From the NCBI GenBank assembly GCA_002494495.1, contig DACB01000007.1:306374-330864 (forward strand): a DNA stretch of 24,491 nt, given 5' to 3'. Shown in pieces: positions 9,051 to 17,138 of the stretch. This DNA comes from Methanobacterium sp. UBA294. Lineage in GTDB: Archaea > Methanobacteriota > Methanobacteria > Methanobacteriales > Methanobacteriaceae. Positions within the stretch are counted from its first letter, which is position 1; each line of letters begins with the position of its first letter. The position numbers and the translations under genes were made by a program. The notes under the pieces were generated by a model. That model searched no databases. It saw only the letters and a program-made list of their open reading frames with translations, and was not told where the DNA came from.

Positions 9051-10463
9051 TTATCTACTTTCGCCACGAACAAAATTTCTCAGATTGGCGATAGCTTCCT
9101 TCACCATCTCTGGTGCAGGGCCACCTATAATTTTACGGTTTCTAATAACCTGCTGGGGGTCTAACGCATTTTTAACCAGTTCACTGTCCAGTTTAAGTTT
9201 TTCACCAGTTAATTCATTTGCAACTGCATCTATGTATTCTGGTGTGATATCTGATGGCATAAGCCCCTCTTCAATGGCTTTGCCCACTGTCCGGCCTACA
9301 ATCTGGTGAGCCACTCGGAAGGGCAGTTTTTTCTCTCTAACCATGAGGTCGGCGAGTTCTGTGGCCGTAGAAAAGTTAGCCTCAGCCAGCTCCACTCCCC
9401 GCTCCTTATTGAATTTGGTGGTGGAAAGCATATCTGCAATGATGTTTAAAAGTGCATGGCTATTATCTACCGCATTCCAAAGATGAGGTGTTACTTCTTG
9501 GAGGTCACGATTGTAGCTCTGGGGTAGTGATTTGAGCATAGTTAGTATGGCCACTAATTCGCCGAAGACTCCGGCGCATTTAGCCCGGGCGATCTCTGCT
9601 ACATCAGGGTTTTTCTTTTGGGGCATGATGGATGATGTGCTGGAATATTCACCTGCAATCTCCACTAAACCAAACTCATAGGTGCTCCAAATTATAAGCT
9701 CCTCACATATTTTAGAAAGTGTGGTACATAAAATGGAAAGGGAGGATACTGTTTCTAACATGAAGTCCCGAGAACTCACTCCGTCTATGGAGTTTTCAAC
9801 TATACTGGAAAATCCAAGTAATTCAGCGGTTCTTTTTCGATGTATGGCGAAGCTGGTAGTGGTAAGAGCTGCTGAACCTAATGGACTCATATCAACCCGC
9901 TTGTAAGCATCTTTTATCCTGTCATAATCTCTTTTAAGTGCATATGCATAGGATAAAAGGTGATGTGCAAAGGTTGTGGGTTGGGCATGCTGTAGATGGG
10001 TATATCCCACCATAATGGTTTCAGTGTGTGCGTCAGCCAGGTCTAATAATGTAGAAATAAAATTGAGTAAATCTAAATGTATATCTCTCAGTTCTTCCTT
10101 AAGTACCAGCCGAAGATCAGTGGCTACTTGGTCGTTTCTGGATTTGCCTGTGTGCATGAAACCGGCAACTTCACCCACTTGAGAGGTGACGTAGTTTTCT
10201 ACTGCCATATGGATATCTTCAACTGAAGGATCCATATCCAATTCATTGATTCCTTTATCATCCAGTTCATTTAATGCACTGAGAATTTGGTCGGCATCAT
10301 CTCCTGATATAATACCCTGCTCCTTCAGCATGGTAGTATGTGCCAGGTTGCATTGAATGTCGGCTTTAAATATTCGCCGGTCAAAATCAAGGGATGAGGT
10401 GAATTCTGCAGCATCACCGGTCATCTTATCTTTTAATCTTCCTGACCTTAGATTCATTTGCAA
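9051..10463 (-). CDS. argH: Argininosuccinate lyase
   Basis: ArgH splits argininosuccinate into arginine and fumarate, the last step of arginine synthesis. The 470-residue protein belongs to the fumarase/aspartase superfamily. HTGKSRNDQ is at 104-112, GYTHLQHAQPTT at about 153-164, and the signature loop SSIMPQKKNPD at 277-287 carries the expected catalytic Ser (Ser278). Length is normal for the family. Start choice: TTG at 10463 has GAGG five bases upstream, while ATG two codons later (10457) has the same GAGG at eleven; I prefer TTG, and the difference is two residues. It lies 61 bases after rps27ae and may be read from that operon. No other arg gene is in the window. Confidence 0.96.
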   Translation of the reverse strand: MQMNLRSGRLKDKMTGDAAEFTSSLDFDRRIFKADIQCNLAHTTMLKEQGIISGDDADQILSALNELDDKGINELDMDPSVEDIHMAVENYVTSQVGEVAGFMHTGKSRNDQVATDLRLVLKEELRDIHLDLLNFISTLLDLADAHTETIMVGYTHLQHAQPTTFAHHLLSYAYALKRDYDRIKDAYKRVDMSPLGSAALTTTSFAIHRKRTAELLGFSSIVENSIDGVSSRDFMLETVSSLSILCTTLSKICEELIIWSTYEFGLVEIAGEYSSTSSIMPQKKNPDVAEIARAKCAGVFGELVAILTMLKSLPQSYNRDLQEVTPHLWNAVDNSHALLNIIADMLSTTKFNKERGVELAEANFSTATELADLMVREKKLPFRVAHQIVGRTVGKAIEEGLMPSDITPEYIDAVANELTGEKLKLDSELVKNALDPQQVIRNRKIIGGPAPEMVKEAIANLRNFVRGESR

Positions 10464-10524
10464 AATCGCCTCTATTTAAATATTTATTAGATAAAACAGA
10501 TTTCTTTTAAATAAAAAATTAATT

Positions 10525-10683
10525 CTACTTATCTTTTGTTTTCCATTCAGTGTATCCACATTTACCACAGGCATATCTGTCTCCATGGTCTGCCATAAAG
10601 ACTCCGTGGGAGCATCGGACACATTCAGGATTTTTTCTTATGAGTTTATTATCTTTAACTTCGTAGAGTTCGCATTTCTGCAT
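10525..10683 (-). CDS. rps27ae: Small ribosomal subunit protein eS31 (S27Ae)
   Basis: A 52-residue zinc-ribbon ribosomal protein, related to the ribosomal part of the eukaryotic ubiquitin-S27a fusion; archaea lack the ubiquitin part. Zinc ligands are Cys21 and Cys24 (CVRC) and Cys39 and Cys42 (CGKC), followed by the family ending GYTEWK. The N-terminus MQKCELYEVKDNK is typical. The ATG start has GGAGG with good spacing. It is the last of the rpoE-spt4-kinase-rps24e-rps27ae series, 40 bases after rps24e. Frame, zinc motif and gene order all agree. Confidence 0.93.
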   Translation of the reverse strand: MQKCELYEVKDNKLIRKNPECVRCSHGVFMADHGDRYACGKCGYTEWKTKDK

Positions 10684-10723
10684 TATTTCTCCTCCATAAG
10701 GATTTTAGAAACGTTTTTTTCTA

Positions 10724-11062
10724 TTATTCAGCTTCAGGTTCTTCTTTGGCAGCGGCTTCTTCAGGTTCAGCTTCTTCCTTCACTGGTTCCTGGTTTTTTT
10801 CCAGAACATGCTTTCTCTCAATGGAGGTGAGGCTTTCTGTTGAGTCGTAGACTTTAGCGTATCCTACAGCTTTTCCTTCTCCGAACTGTGGTTTTAATAC
10901 ATCCACTACCAGTAGGGTTTTGTCTGCATCTAAAACTGCCACCAGTTTGTTTTTTACATCCATGATTTTTGGTGTTGAATCACCCTGGTAAGTGCAGTCA
11001 AATTCTATTTCTGTCCTGTCTAACAGTGGGTTTTCTGTTTTCTGGATTATATTGATTTCCAT
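10724..11062 (-). CDS. rps24e: Small ribosomal subunit protein eS24
   Basis: Archaeal/eukaryotic eS24, 112 residues. The family core covers NPLLDRTEIEF, TPKIMDVKNKLVAVL and VDVLKPQFGEGKAVGYAKVYDS. After about residue 90 comes an acidic Glu/Ala/Pro-rich tail (EEAEPEEAAAKEEPEAE) that is probably disordered and is longer than in many homologues. The ATG start and its GGAG site lie inside the end of the upstream kinase gene (16-base overlap), which indicates translational coupling. Confidence 0.94.
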   Translation of the reverse strand: MEINIIQKTENPLLDRTEIEFDCTYQGDSTPKIMDVKNKLVAVLDADKTLLVVDVLKPQFGEGKAVGYAKVYDSTESLTSIERKHVLEKNQEPVKEEAEPEEAAAKEEPEAE

Positions 11063-11577
11063 GGTAGATCTCCTTTAAATTTATCCATAAATTCTTTTGC
11101 AATATCTTTGAATCTATCAACTTCACATAGTACCACGCCCTCTCCAGGTTGGCCATAAAGCACAACTGATTCAGGTGGGGCAGTGAGTACGCAAGGCAGT
11201 ACTGCCAGGTCTTCTTCACCATCAACCACAATTAGGATTGGTCCTGATTTATAGAGCTGGTGGGCCTTGATGATGGCTTCCCAGAGCTCCTGGGTGATGG
11301 TTCCTGGTGGGTTTGCAGCGTGTAATCGAGTGTGAAAGTAACTTAATGTATCATCTTTTTTTGTTTTTTCTCTTTCAATCCGATGGTCTATGATGCCAAT
11401 ATCTGGTGTTATCCCTGTTTTTATGAGATTTGATGTGGTGGCATCTCCAATGGAAATGATAAGTTGGTTATTGTTTTTATATTTTTCCAGAGTTTTTTTA
11501 ATCTCTGCTAATGAGGAATAAATTTCTCCAAAGGGTTTTTTAAAGGCTTTTCGTTCTTCCTTTTTTAATATTAACAC
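11047..11577 (-). CDS. GTP-dependent dephospho-CoA kinase (DUF359 family)
   Basis: This 176-residue protein belongs to DUF359, a family shown in Thermococcus to phosphorylate dephospho-CoA with GTP, the last step of archaeal coenzyme A synthesis. Family phrases are KKPFGEIY near the N-terminus, SIGDATTSNLI (about 42-52), ITPDIGIIDHRIERE, the NPPGTIT stretch and VVDGEEDLAVLP (about 118-129), followed by YGQPGEGVV. The GTG start shares its first base with the spt4 stop (TAGTG), and the 3' end overlaps rps24e by 16 bases, so it is embedded in a transcription/ribosomal operon. That arrangement is common in archaea. Confidence 0.9.
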   Translation of the reverse strand: MLILKKEERKAFKKPFGEIYSSLAEIKKTLEKYKNNNQLIISIGDATTSNLIKTGITPDIGIIDHRIEREKTKKDDTLSYFHTRLHAANPPGTITQELWEAIIKAHQLYKSGPILIVVDGEEDLAVLPCVLTAPPESVVLYGQPGEGVVLCEVDRFKDIAKEFMDKFKGDLPWKSI

Positions 11578-11759
11578 TATCTGACCCTCAGGGCATATTC
11601 TCCAGGTAATTCTATTTTCAATTCCTTGGCTATGTCTGATTTTTCTGGATCAATTATGATGAGAAATCCACTCCAGTTACGGGAGCTTGAGACATTGCAG
11701 ATGGCACATCTATCATCTTCCATGATTCTGTGACATCTGGTGCATGCTTTGGTAACCAT
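11577..11759 (-). CDS. spt4: Transcription elongation factor Spt4 (RNA polymerase subunit E'')
   Basis: Spt4 pairs with the NusG-like Spt5 on the polymerase clamp and promotes processive elongation. The 60-residue protein has the zinc ribbon C6-x2-C9 and C18-x2-C21 (ACTRCHRI and RCAICNV), then WSGFLIIIDPEKSDIAKEL and GEYALRVR, the standard archaeal ending. The ATG start is two bases after the rpoE stop, so the pair is tightly coupled, as in other archaea. It was long annotated as rpoE2. Confidence 0.95.
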   Translation of the reverse strand: MVTKACTRCHRIMEDDRCAICNVSSSRNWSGFLIIIDPEKSDIAKELKIELPGEYALRVR

Positions 11760-11761
11760 AA

Positions 11762-12364
11762 CTATTTCTTCCTTCCTTTACTTTTTCTTTTGCCTTTGGA
11801 CTTGGTTTTATCCTTGCCTTTCTTTTTTTCTTCTTCGATCCACTCGTATCTACCCAGGCCGGGCTGTCTCATGGTGAGTCCGATTTTGGTTTCCTTGGAA
11901 GATTTACCCTTAAGGGATAGGGCGACTATTCGGGCCCGGATTTTGTTACCTTCTTCCAAGGTTTTCTTGGATTCTTTACCAAGCAGGGCTCCTCTTTTGG
12001 CATCGTAGTTTATATAGTCATCTGTTACCTGTGATACGTGCACCAGTCCATCTACTGGTCCGATACGTATGAAGGCACCGAACTCTGTTATCTCTATTAC
12101 TTCCCCCTCTACTATTTCGTGCAGTTCGGGTTTGAAGAATAGAGCGGTGAATACCACTTCATGATAAGCAGCTCCGTCACCCATTATTACTTTTCCAACG
12201 CCAATTTCTTCTATATCTTTAACGGTAACCATGAGTCCTAGTTTATTATCGATCTTGCCCACGTAGTTTTCATTTAAAACTTCAGCGGCAATATCTTTAA
12301 CAGGTTCATCAAAACGGCTGGGTGGGATTCTAACCGTGTCTTCGATTTTGGATATTAAATACAA
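11762..12364 (-). CDS. rpoE: DNA-directed RNA polymerase subunit E (Rpo7/RpoE)
   Basis: The archaeal Rpb7 homologue pairs with RpoF to form the polymerase stalk, which binds emerging RNA and helps promoter opening. The N-terminal RNP-like domain (about 1-78) starts YLISKIEDTVRIPPSRF. The S1 RNA-binding domain runs from about residue 82 (IVEGEVIEITEFGAFIRIG, DGLVHVSQV). The last 25 residues are a Lys/Gly tail (KGKDKTKSKGKRKSKG) suited to RNA contact. The start is TTG at 12364 with GAGGG a few bases upstream. It heads the rpoE-spt4-kinase-rps24e-rps27ae operon. Confidence 0.96.
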   Translation of the reverse strand: MYLISKIEDTVRIPPSRFDEPVKDIAAEVLNENYVGKIDNKLGLMVTVKDIEEIGVGKVIMGDGAAYHEVVFTALFFKPELHEIVEGEVIEITEFGAFIRIGPVDGLVHVSQVTDDYINYDAKRGALLGKESKKTLEEGNKIRARIVALSLKGKSSKETKIGLTMRQPGLGRYEWIEEEKKKGKDKTKSKGKRKSKGRKK

Positions 12365-12414
12365 ATAAATCCCTCTTTTAATCTAGCAAAATCTTTTTTT
12401 TAAATTAATATTGT

Positions 12415-13050
12415 TTATTTATTCTTTTTAAAGTAAGCTTCATATTCTTCAATCTTCTTATCAAATATTTTGCCGAATTCATTGTTTAAATCAGTGTATA
12501 ACTTATCTATTTCTGTTTCCAATTTTTGATATGATTCTTTATATAATTCAATGGAATATTCTATGGCATCACGTGCTGCCTGAGCATTGTCCCATCCTTT
12601 AACTTCTGTGGTTTTCCCTTCGAGTTTCTTGTAATCTTCGAAGAAGTGGGTGATTTCCTTTAAGAATGATTCAGGCAAGTCATGGATGTCATTAACGTCT
12701 TTGTATCGGACATCGTTTAATGGTACGGCTAATATTTTATCATCGCTGTCACCACTGTCGATCATCCTCATGATTCCGATGGGCCGGGCTTCAATGACAC
12801 ATCCGGGGAAGGTGGGTTCATCCATTATTACCATAATGTCCATGGGGTCACCATCATCCCATAAGCTCTGGGGTATTAAACCATATTCAGCTGGATAATG
12901 GAATGGTGAATACAGTACCCTGTCGAGTGCAAAGGCTTCTTTATCTTTATCATATTCATATTTGTTCCTTGACCCCTTGGGGATTTCAACCACAGCGTAT
13001 ACTACTTCAGGGGTGGATGGTCCGGTTGGTATGTCTTTCCAGAGATTCAT
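12415..13050 (-). CDS. ppa: Inorganic pyrophosphatase (family I) with extra C-terminal helix
   Basis: A soluble family I pyrophosphatase that hydrolyses PPi to two phosphates and pulls biosynthetic reactions forward. The signature DGDPMD (66-71) carries the metal-binding aspartates. Other family parts are EIPKGSRNKYEYD (about 22-34), YPAEYGLIPQSL and the HFFEDYKKLEGK segment (about 135-146). The protein is 211 residues against about 175 for typical prokaryotic family members; the extra C-terminal 35 or so are charged and helical, like a coiled coil. The ATG start has AGGAGG. It lies between the PIN gene and rpoE with gaps on both sides (about 100 and 50 bp), so it is probably its own transcription unit. 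Confidence 0.94.
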   Translation of the reverse strand: MNLWKDIPTGPSTPEVVYAVVEIPKGSRNKYEYDKDKEAFALDRVLYSPFHYPAEYGLIPQSLWDDGDPMDIMVIMDEPTFPGCVIEARPIGIMRMIDSGDSDDKILAVPLNDVRYKDVNDIHDLPESFLKEITHFFEDYKKLEGKTTEVKGWDNAQAARDAIEYSIELYKESYQKLETEIDKLYTDLNNEFGKIFDKKIEEYEAYFKKNK

Positions 13051-13150
13051 ATCAATTTCCTCCTAGTGTAAGATTTACATATTAGATGAATTCAATACTG
13101 TTAATATCTATTTGTTGTTATTAATTTTTAAAAGTTTTTTTACTTAAACA

Positions 13151-13545
13151 TCACAAATACCCATCCACCGCAAGGTATTTCCTCTGGCGGAGGTATATGA
13201 TAGGTATATCTCGTTCACGGGCTCTTTTTCTAAGTTCCCGGTCATTGGTGCATAACACAGGTGATATGCGGAGCAGGGCATCATCAACTCTTTCACCTTT
13301 AAGGAGGGGAATGTCCTTTACCTTCAAAGGTGGAAGACTGGCGATTTTAAGTGCAGTTATTGCAGCGGTCCTTGTTTTACCCCTGGATCTTTCCTTTATA
13401 TTTTCCAATTCACCTATTATGAAGGATGGAACTGAATAGATATAATGAGGTATGATCTCGTGAAGCAGGCCAGCCACGTCCAGATTGAACTGGGCGGCCA
13501 TCATTAAAAATTTGCATCAAGGACAGCTTCATTTAATGATACCAT
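13151..13545 (-). CDS. PIN-domain protein (FCF1/COG1412 type), split by a -1 frame change
   Basis: This is the PIN protein usually found after eif2g in archaea and related to the rRNA-processing nucleases Fcf1/Utp24. The main frame (13504-13151) starts MMAAQFNLD and includes GELENI, ERVDDALL and CTNDREL, which carry the later acidic residues. The family N-terminus with the first catalytic Asp lies in another frame: ATG at 13545 gives MVSLNEAVLDANF and meets TAA at 13506-13504. A -1 shift on A-AAT-TTT (13513-13507) restores VLDANFLMMAAQF, the expected family sequence. The ATG overlaps the eif2g stop by 17 bases. It may be recoded, freshly mutated, or a T5-for-T6 sequencing error. Without the shift the product would lack its first active-site Asp. 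Confidence 0.8.
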
Positions 13546-14755
13546 ATCCGATTAACCTCCATCTGGCCCCTACTCTTCTGCTTAGGGCTACTCTTTGACC
13601 TTTATCTGCACAGACGGGTAGTTTGAGTTTCACATCCACCAAGTCTTTACGGGCGCTGATCACCACTCCAATGGTGGTGGAGGTTCCGATATTTATCATC
13701 AATGGTTCTGAGGATTTAATTGGTTCCACAGTCTTCTCTTCCTTGGTTCCAACCACCCTTTCCAGGAGATGGGTTTCTATGGTAAACTCGTATATCACCG
13801 GTGGTAGTGTCCCTGGCTTACCAGCCACAGATCCGGATAGGGAGTCTGCCTTGGTTAAAGCAGGGTCGAGTTTAGTTGCGACTCCAATAAGTCCTCCGGG
13901 ACCAATTTCATCCACGTTCTCTCCGCCGCCTTCTAAGCCGACGATTTCAGATTGTAGACTGGTCCACTCATTTTTACCCTTCCTTTTAATTTGTACTCCC
14001 GGCTTTATTTCGATTTCATCACCGACTTTGAGTTTACCTTGGAACAGTGATCCTCCGATAACTCCTCCAACAATATCTTCTGGTGGACTTCCGGGCTTGT
14101 TTATGTCAAAAGACCGGGCCACATACATGCGTGGGGATTTCCTGAGGGATCTTCGGGGTGTTTTTATCCTTTCCTGGATGACCTCAATTAATATATCAAT
14201 GTTAGCTCCCTGCTGGGCAGATACCGGTATGATTGGTGCGCCTTCGGCGCAGGTGCCCTTGATGAATTCCTGTATTTCCTGGTAACTTTCTAAGGCGCGT
14301 TCCCTGCTTACAATATCAATCTTGTTCTGTACCACTATCACCTCGTCAACCCCGATAACGTCCAGGGCCATGAGATGCTCCTTGGTTTGTGGTTGTGGAC
14401 AGGGTTCATTAGCGGCTATAACCAGCACAGCACCGTCCATAATAGCGGCACCTGATAACATGGTGGCCATGAGTGTTTCGTGTCCAGGAGAGTCTACAAA
14501 TGATACTTTCCTCAGGACTTGTGTTTCTGCTCCGCAGTGTTCACATACCAAGGCGGTGGTGAAACACTGGGGTGTGGGACAATCCATGCACCTGTGAAAG
14601 GTGATATCAGCATATCCTAAACGGATGGAGATACCCCTTTTAGTTTCTTCACTATGAGTATCGGTCCATATACCGGATAATGCCTTTGTTAATGTTGTTT
14701 TACCATGGTCAACGTGACCTACCAGACCAATGTTAATTTCAGATTCTGTTTTCAA
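13529..14755 (-). CDS. eif2g: Translation initiation factor aIF2, gamma subunit
   Basis: The GTPase subunit of aIF2, which carries initiator Met-tRNA to the small ribosomal subunit and also guards mRNA 5' ends. The 408-residue protein has G1 GHVDHGKT (13-20), G3 DSPGHE (88-93) and G4 NKID (144-147). The aIF2-gamma-specific zinc knuckle is Cys56, 59 and 64 with the Cys71/Cys74 pair (CMDCPTPQC, CEHC). Domains II and III follow, ending RRVGARWRLIGYG. The TTG start at 14755 has GGGGGT five bases upstream. It sits 16 bases after rps6e, and the PIN gene overlaps its end, so the three form one operon. Confidence 0.97.
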   Translation of the reverse strand: MKTESEINIGLVGHVDHGKTTLTKALSGIWTDTHSEETKRGISIRLGYADITFHRCMDCPTPQCFTTALVCEHCGAETQVLRKVSFVDSPGHETLMATMLSGAAIMDGAVLVIAANEPCPQPQTKEHLMALDVIGVDEVIVVQNKIDIVSRERALESYQEIQEFIKGTCAEGAPIIPVSAQQGANIDILIEVIQERIKTPRRSLRKSPRMYVARSFDINKPGSPPEDIVGGVIGGSLFQGKLKVGDEIEIKPGVQIKRKGKNEWTSLQSEIVGLEGGGENVDEIGPGGLIGVATKLDPALTKADSLSGSVAGKPGTLPPVIYEFTIETHLLERVVGTKEEKTVEPIKSSEPLMINIGTSTTIGVVISARKDLVDVKLKLPVCADKGQRVALSRRVGARWRLIGYGIIK

Positions 14756-14771
14756 AACTTACCCCCAGAAT

Positions 14772-15152
14772 TTACTCCTCATCAGCTTGTAAAAGTTCAT
14801 CAATGTTTTTCTTACCTTTTTTAGCGACAACAACGCTTATCTGTACTATATCATCAGATATGGTGTTTCCACGGACGGTTTTTCTCCTGCGTTGTCCATC
14901 CCTTTTGGGTTTAAATCCAGTACCGCCTGAAAGGAGAGTTTTTATTCTTCTAGGTCCATCTACATCCATTTTCATGGGGAAACCATTTTTATCACTTCCA
15001 CCTGTGATTTTCAGGGTGTATCCGTTTAAACCTAAATTAGAAGCGTCAAATTCTTCACCAATTTTAAGTCCCAGTAGTTGTTTAGACTCGGCTGCAGGAA
15101 CTTCCATCTGGTGACTGTCTTTACCTTCTGAAATAACTAATTTAAATGCCAA
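14772..15152 (-). CDS. rps6e: Small ribosomal subunit protein eS6
   Basis: Archaeal eS6, 126 residues, a small-subunit protein homologous to the N-terminal domain of eukaryotic S6 without its phosphorylated tail. Diagnostic stretches are LGLKIGEEFDA, LKITGGSDKNGFPMK and the basic loop RIKTLLSGGTGFKPKRDGQRRRKTVRGN. The start is TTG at 15152 with GGAGG seven bases before it. It heads the rps6e-eif2g-PIN operon, with a TATA box at about 15218-15232. Confidence 0.96.
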   Translation of the reverse strand: MAFKLVISEGKDSHQMEVPAAESKQLLGLKIGEEFDASNLGLNGYTLKITGGSDKNGFPMKMDVDGPRRIKTLLSGGTGFKPKRDGQRRRKTVRGNTISDDIVQISVVVAKKGKKNIDELLQADEE

Positions 15153-15217
15153 TTTATTTCCTCCATTATATGCCTTTTTCTTAACTTTTATTTATCTCTA
15201 TTGAATGTATAATAATC

Positions 15218-15232
15218 AATATTATAAATTTG
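15218..15232 (-). promoter_or_regulatory. TATA box for the rps6e-eif2g-PIN operon
   Basis: The minus strand reads AAATTTATAATATTG. Start of transcription would fall near 15199, leaving a leader of about 47 bases with GGAGG before the TTG start. Confidence 0.45.
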
Positions 15233-15245
15233 AATTTTTTAGACT

Positions 15246-17024
15246 TTAAAGTAATGCCCAATGAGGGTCTTCTTTCCTTTTTATATCTCCAATTTCATGG
15301 AGTATATTCAGTTCATCATCATTTAATTTTCCTTTAAGCTCTGTTTCCAGTATCTTGAAATGGTTTTCCGGAATGTTAACGTAAAGAATTTCTCCTTCCT
15401 CAAAATCACGGTCGAATACAGCTTCTTTTATGGCCATAGCTACTTTAGATCCTTTAGAAGCTGATTGCAAGTTGTCGCCTTTATCCTGCATACTCTCCAC
15501 TTTGCCTATTAGAGTGCCGTCTTCGCGAATCAGGCCGTAATCCTTTTTCACCGTACCGCCCAAGATTTCTACACCAGCGATGGCTGGTTTACTGTACCGA
15601 AAGACTAGTTTAGGTATTATCCTTATTTTCGCTGGGTGTATTATGGCCTCAAGCCATTCTTCTTGTTTACGTTCTTCGGCTGCCTTGAGCCATTCCTCGT
15701 AGTCCTCGGTGAGCTGGTAAATTACATCCGCAGAAAAAAGCTTTAATTCGGAGCTTTTAAGTTCCTCAGCAGCACTAGGGAGTACCTTCACGTTGAAGGC
15801 AATGACCACACCATGTAGTGGATCTTCCTTTTTCACGATGGAAGCGTTGACCACGTCTCTGCGGGATACATCACCAATGTCGGCAGTCCTTATGGGTACT
15901 TTCAGGTCCTTTAGCATAGTTACCAGTGCTTCCAGGGAGCCCAGAGTATCTGCCTTCACCAAGACACCCATTTCCTGGGTGTCGATTTTGATGCTGTCGA
16001 TCTCATGTAAGATCTCCTCTTTCACCTCTTCAAAGTCGGCTTTAGCAACCCTCAGTGGTGATCCAGATATTACATTTTCAATATTAGGAGCTACAATTTT
16101 AACACCAGCAGCTGCCACCACTTCATTCACCTTCTGGAACTTCTTTTTGGACTCCCGAATTTCTTCAAGAGGCCTTGGCTTAAGTAAACTCCTTATCTTA
16201 GTGGTTATAACATCATCAACGGTGGTCAATGCGATTATATCATGTTTACGAAGTATTCCATCATATATAACTACATCTAAGGTTACTCCGAGGCCTGTTT
16301 CTTCTTTAATTTCTAAAACAGTTCCCTTTGCAGGGGAATCTGTTTCTATCTGTAACTGCTTCTGCAAATATTCCTGAGCGAGGCCCATAAGCATGGTTAA
16401 AAGTTCTGCTATTCCTTCACCAGTCTTAGCGCTCATAGGTATGATGCTTACCTGTTTGGCGAAGTTTGTAACTCGGTCGAATCTTTCTGATTCAAATCCT
16501 TCTTGGTGGAGAATCCCCACGATTTCGTAGATGCTGGAGTCCAGTTTCTGTTGTACGCTGTCTGCTTGTTTCTGGTAGGATTCCATGAATGTGGAATTCT
16601 GGTGTACTTCCCATCCATAGATTTTATCAATTTTGTTGGCCGCTACAATGAAAGGGGTTTTATACATTTTAAGAATGTTTAAAGCTTCATAAGTTTGTGG
16701 CTTGAATCCTTCGTTTAGATCAACAATTAATATGGCCAGATCAGCCAATGCTCCACCCCTCTTACGCAGAGTGGTGAATGCTTCGTGCCCAGGAGTATCT
16801 ATGAAAAACAGGCCAGGCATCTTATCCTTGATATCCAGTTTCTCAATGAATGCACCGCTGATATTTTCAATGACTTCCATGGGTATTTCCGTTGCACCTA
16901 TATGCTGGGTTATGCCTCCTGCTTCTTTTTGGGCTATGGCACTGCCTCTGATAAAGTCAAGCAGTGTAGTTTTCCCATGGTCGACATGACCTAAAACAGA
17001 AACTATGGGTGATCTCATCTTCAA
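15246..17024 (-). CDS. infB: Translation initiation factor aIF5B (IF2-like)
   Basis: The universal GTPase that helps initiator tRNA and subunits join. The 592-residue product is the short archaeal form with no N-terminal extension and no intein. G1 is GHVDHGKT (12-19), G3 DTPGH (76-80) and G4 NKID (130-133). The long C-terminal region contains DTLGSLEALVTMLKDL and the last domain with IIPKLVFRYSKPAIAGVEILGGTVK. The TTG start at 17024 gives MKMRSPIVSVLGHVDHG, matching the family N-terminus; ATG two codons later is the alternative. It is separated by 114 bp from ndk and probably has its own promoter. Confidence 0.97.
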   Translation of the reverse strand: MKMRSPIVSVLGHVDHGKTTLLDFIRGSAIAQKEAGGITQHIGATEIPMEVIENISGAFIEKLDIKDKMPGLFFIDTPGHEAFTTLRKRGGALADLAILIVDLNEGFKPQTYEALNILKMYKTPFIVAANKIDKIYGWEVHQNSTFMESYQKQADSVQQKLDSSIYEIVGILHQEGFESERFDRVTNFAKQVSIIPMSAKTGEGIAELLTMLMGLAQEYLQKQLQIETDSPAKGTVLEIKEETGLGVTLDVVIYDGILRKHDIIALTTVDDVITTKIRSLLKPRPLEEIRESKKKFQKVNEVVAAAGVKIVAPNIENVISGSPLRVAKADFEEVKEEILHEIDSIKIDTQEMGVLVKADTLGSLEALVTMLKDLKVPIRTADIGDVSRRDVVNASIVKKEDPLHGVVIAFNVKVLPSAAEELKSSELKLFSADVIYQLTEDYEEWLKAAEERKQEEWLEAIIHPAKIRIIPKLVFRYSKPAIAGVEILGGTVKKDYGLIREDGTLIGKVESMQDKGDNLQSASKGSKVAMAIKEAVFDRDFEEGEILYVNIPENHFKILETELKGKLNDDELNILHEIGDIKRKEDPHWALL

Positions 17025-17100
17025 ATTAATCGCATACTCCGAATAAATTCGTTAACATAAAATTGATCCATTCATTTGAAAATTCCTTCAATATTAGAAA

Positions 17101-17116
17101 TTCTTATAAAATAAGG
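17101..17116 (-). promoter_or_regulatory. Probable TATA box for infB
   Basis: The minus strand reads CCTTATTTTATAAGAA in the 114-bp gap after ndk. A start near 17081 would give a leader of about 57 bases. A T7 tract at the end of ndk (minus strand, about 17128-17134) could end the upstream operon. Confidence 0.4.
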
Positions 17117-17138
17117 TTTAAACCGTAAAAAAATAGGG

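Noticed and set aside
13623..14285. Long plus-strand open frame of 220 codons opposite eif2g
   Set aside because: Antisense shadow of a certain gene; Ser/Pro/Thr-rich composition typical of such shadows, with no ribosome-binding site or homology.
15793..16377. Plus-strand open frame of 194 codons opposite infB
   Set aside because: Antisense shadow with low-complexity Ser/Thr composition inside the aIF5B gene.
15246..17024. Possible intein in aIF5B
   Set aside because: The G-domain motifs are continuous and the 592-residue length is that of the intein-free archaeal protein.
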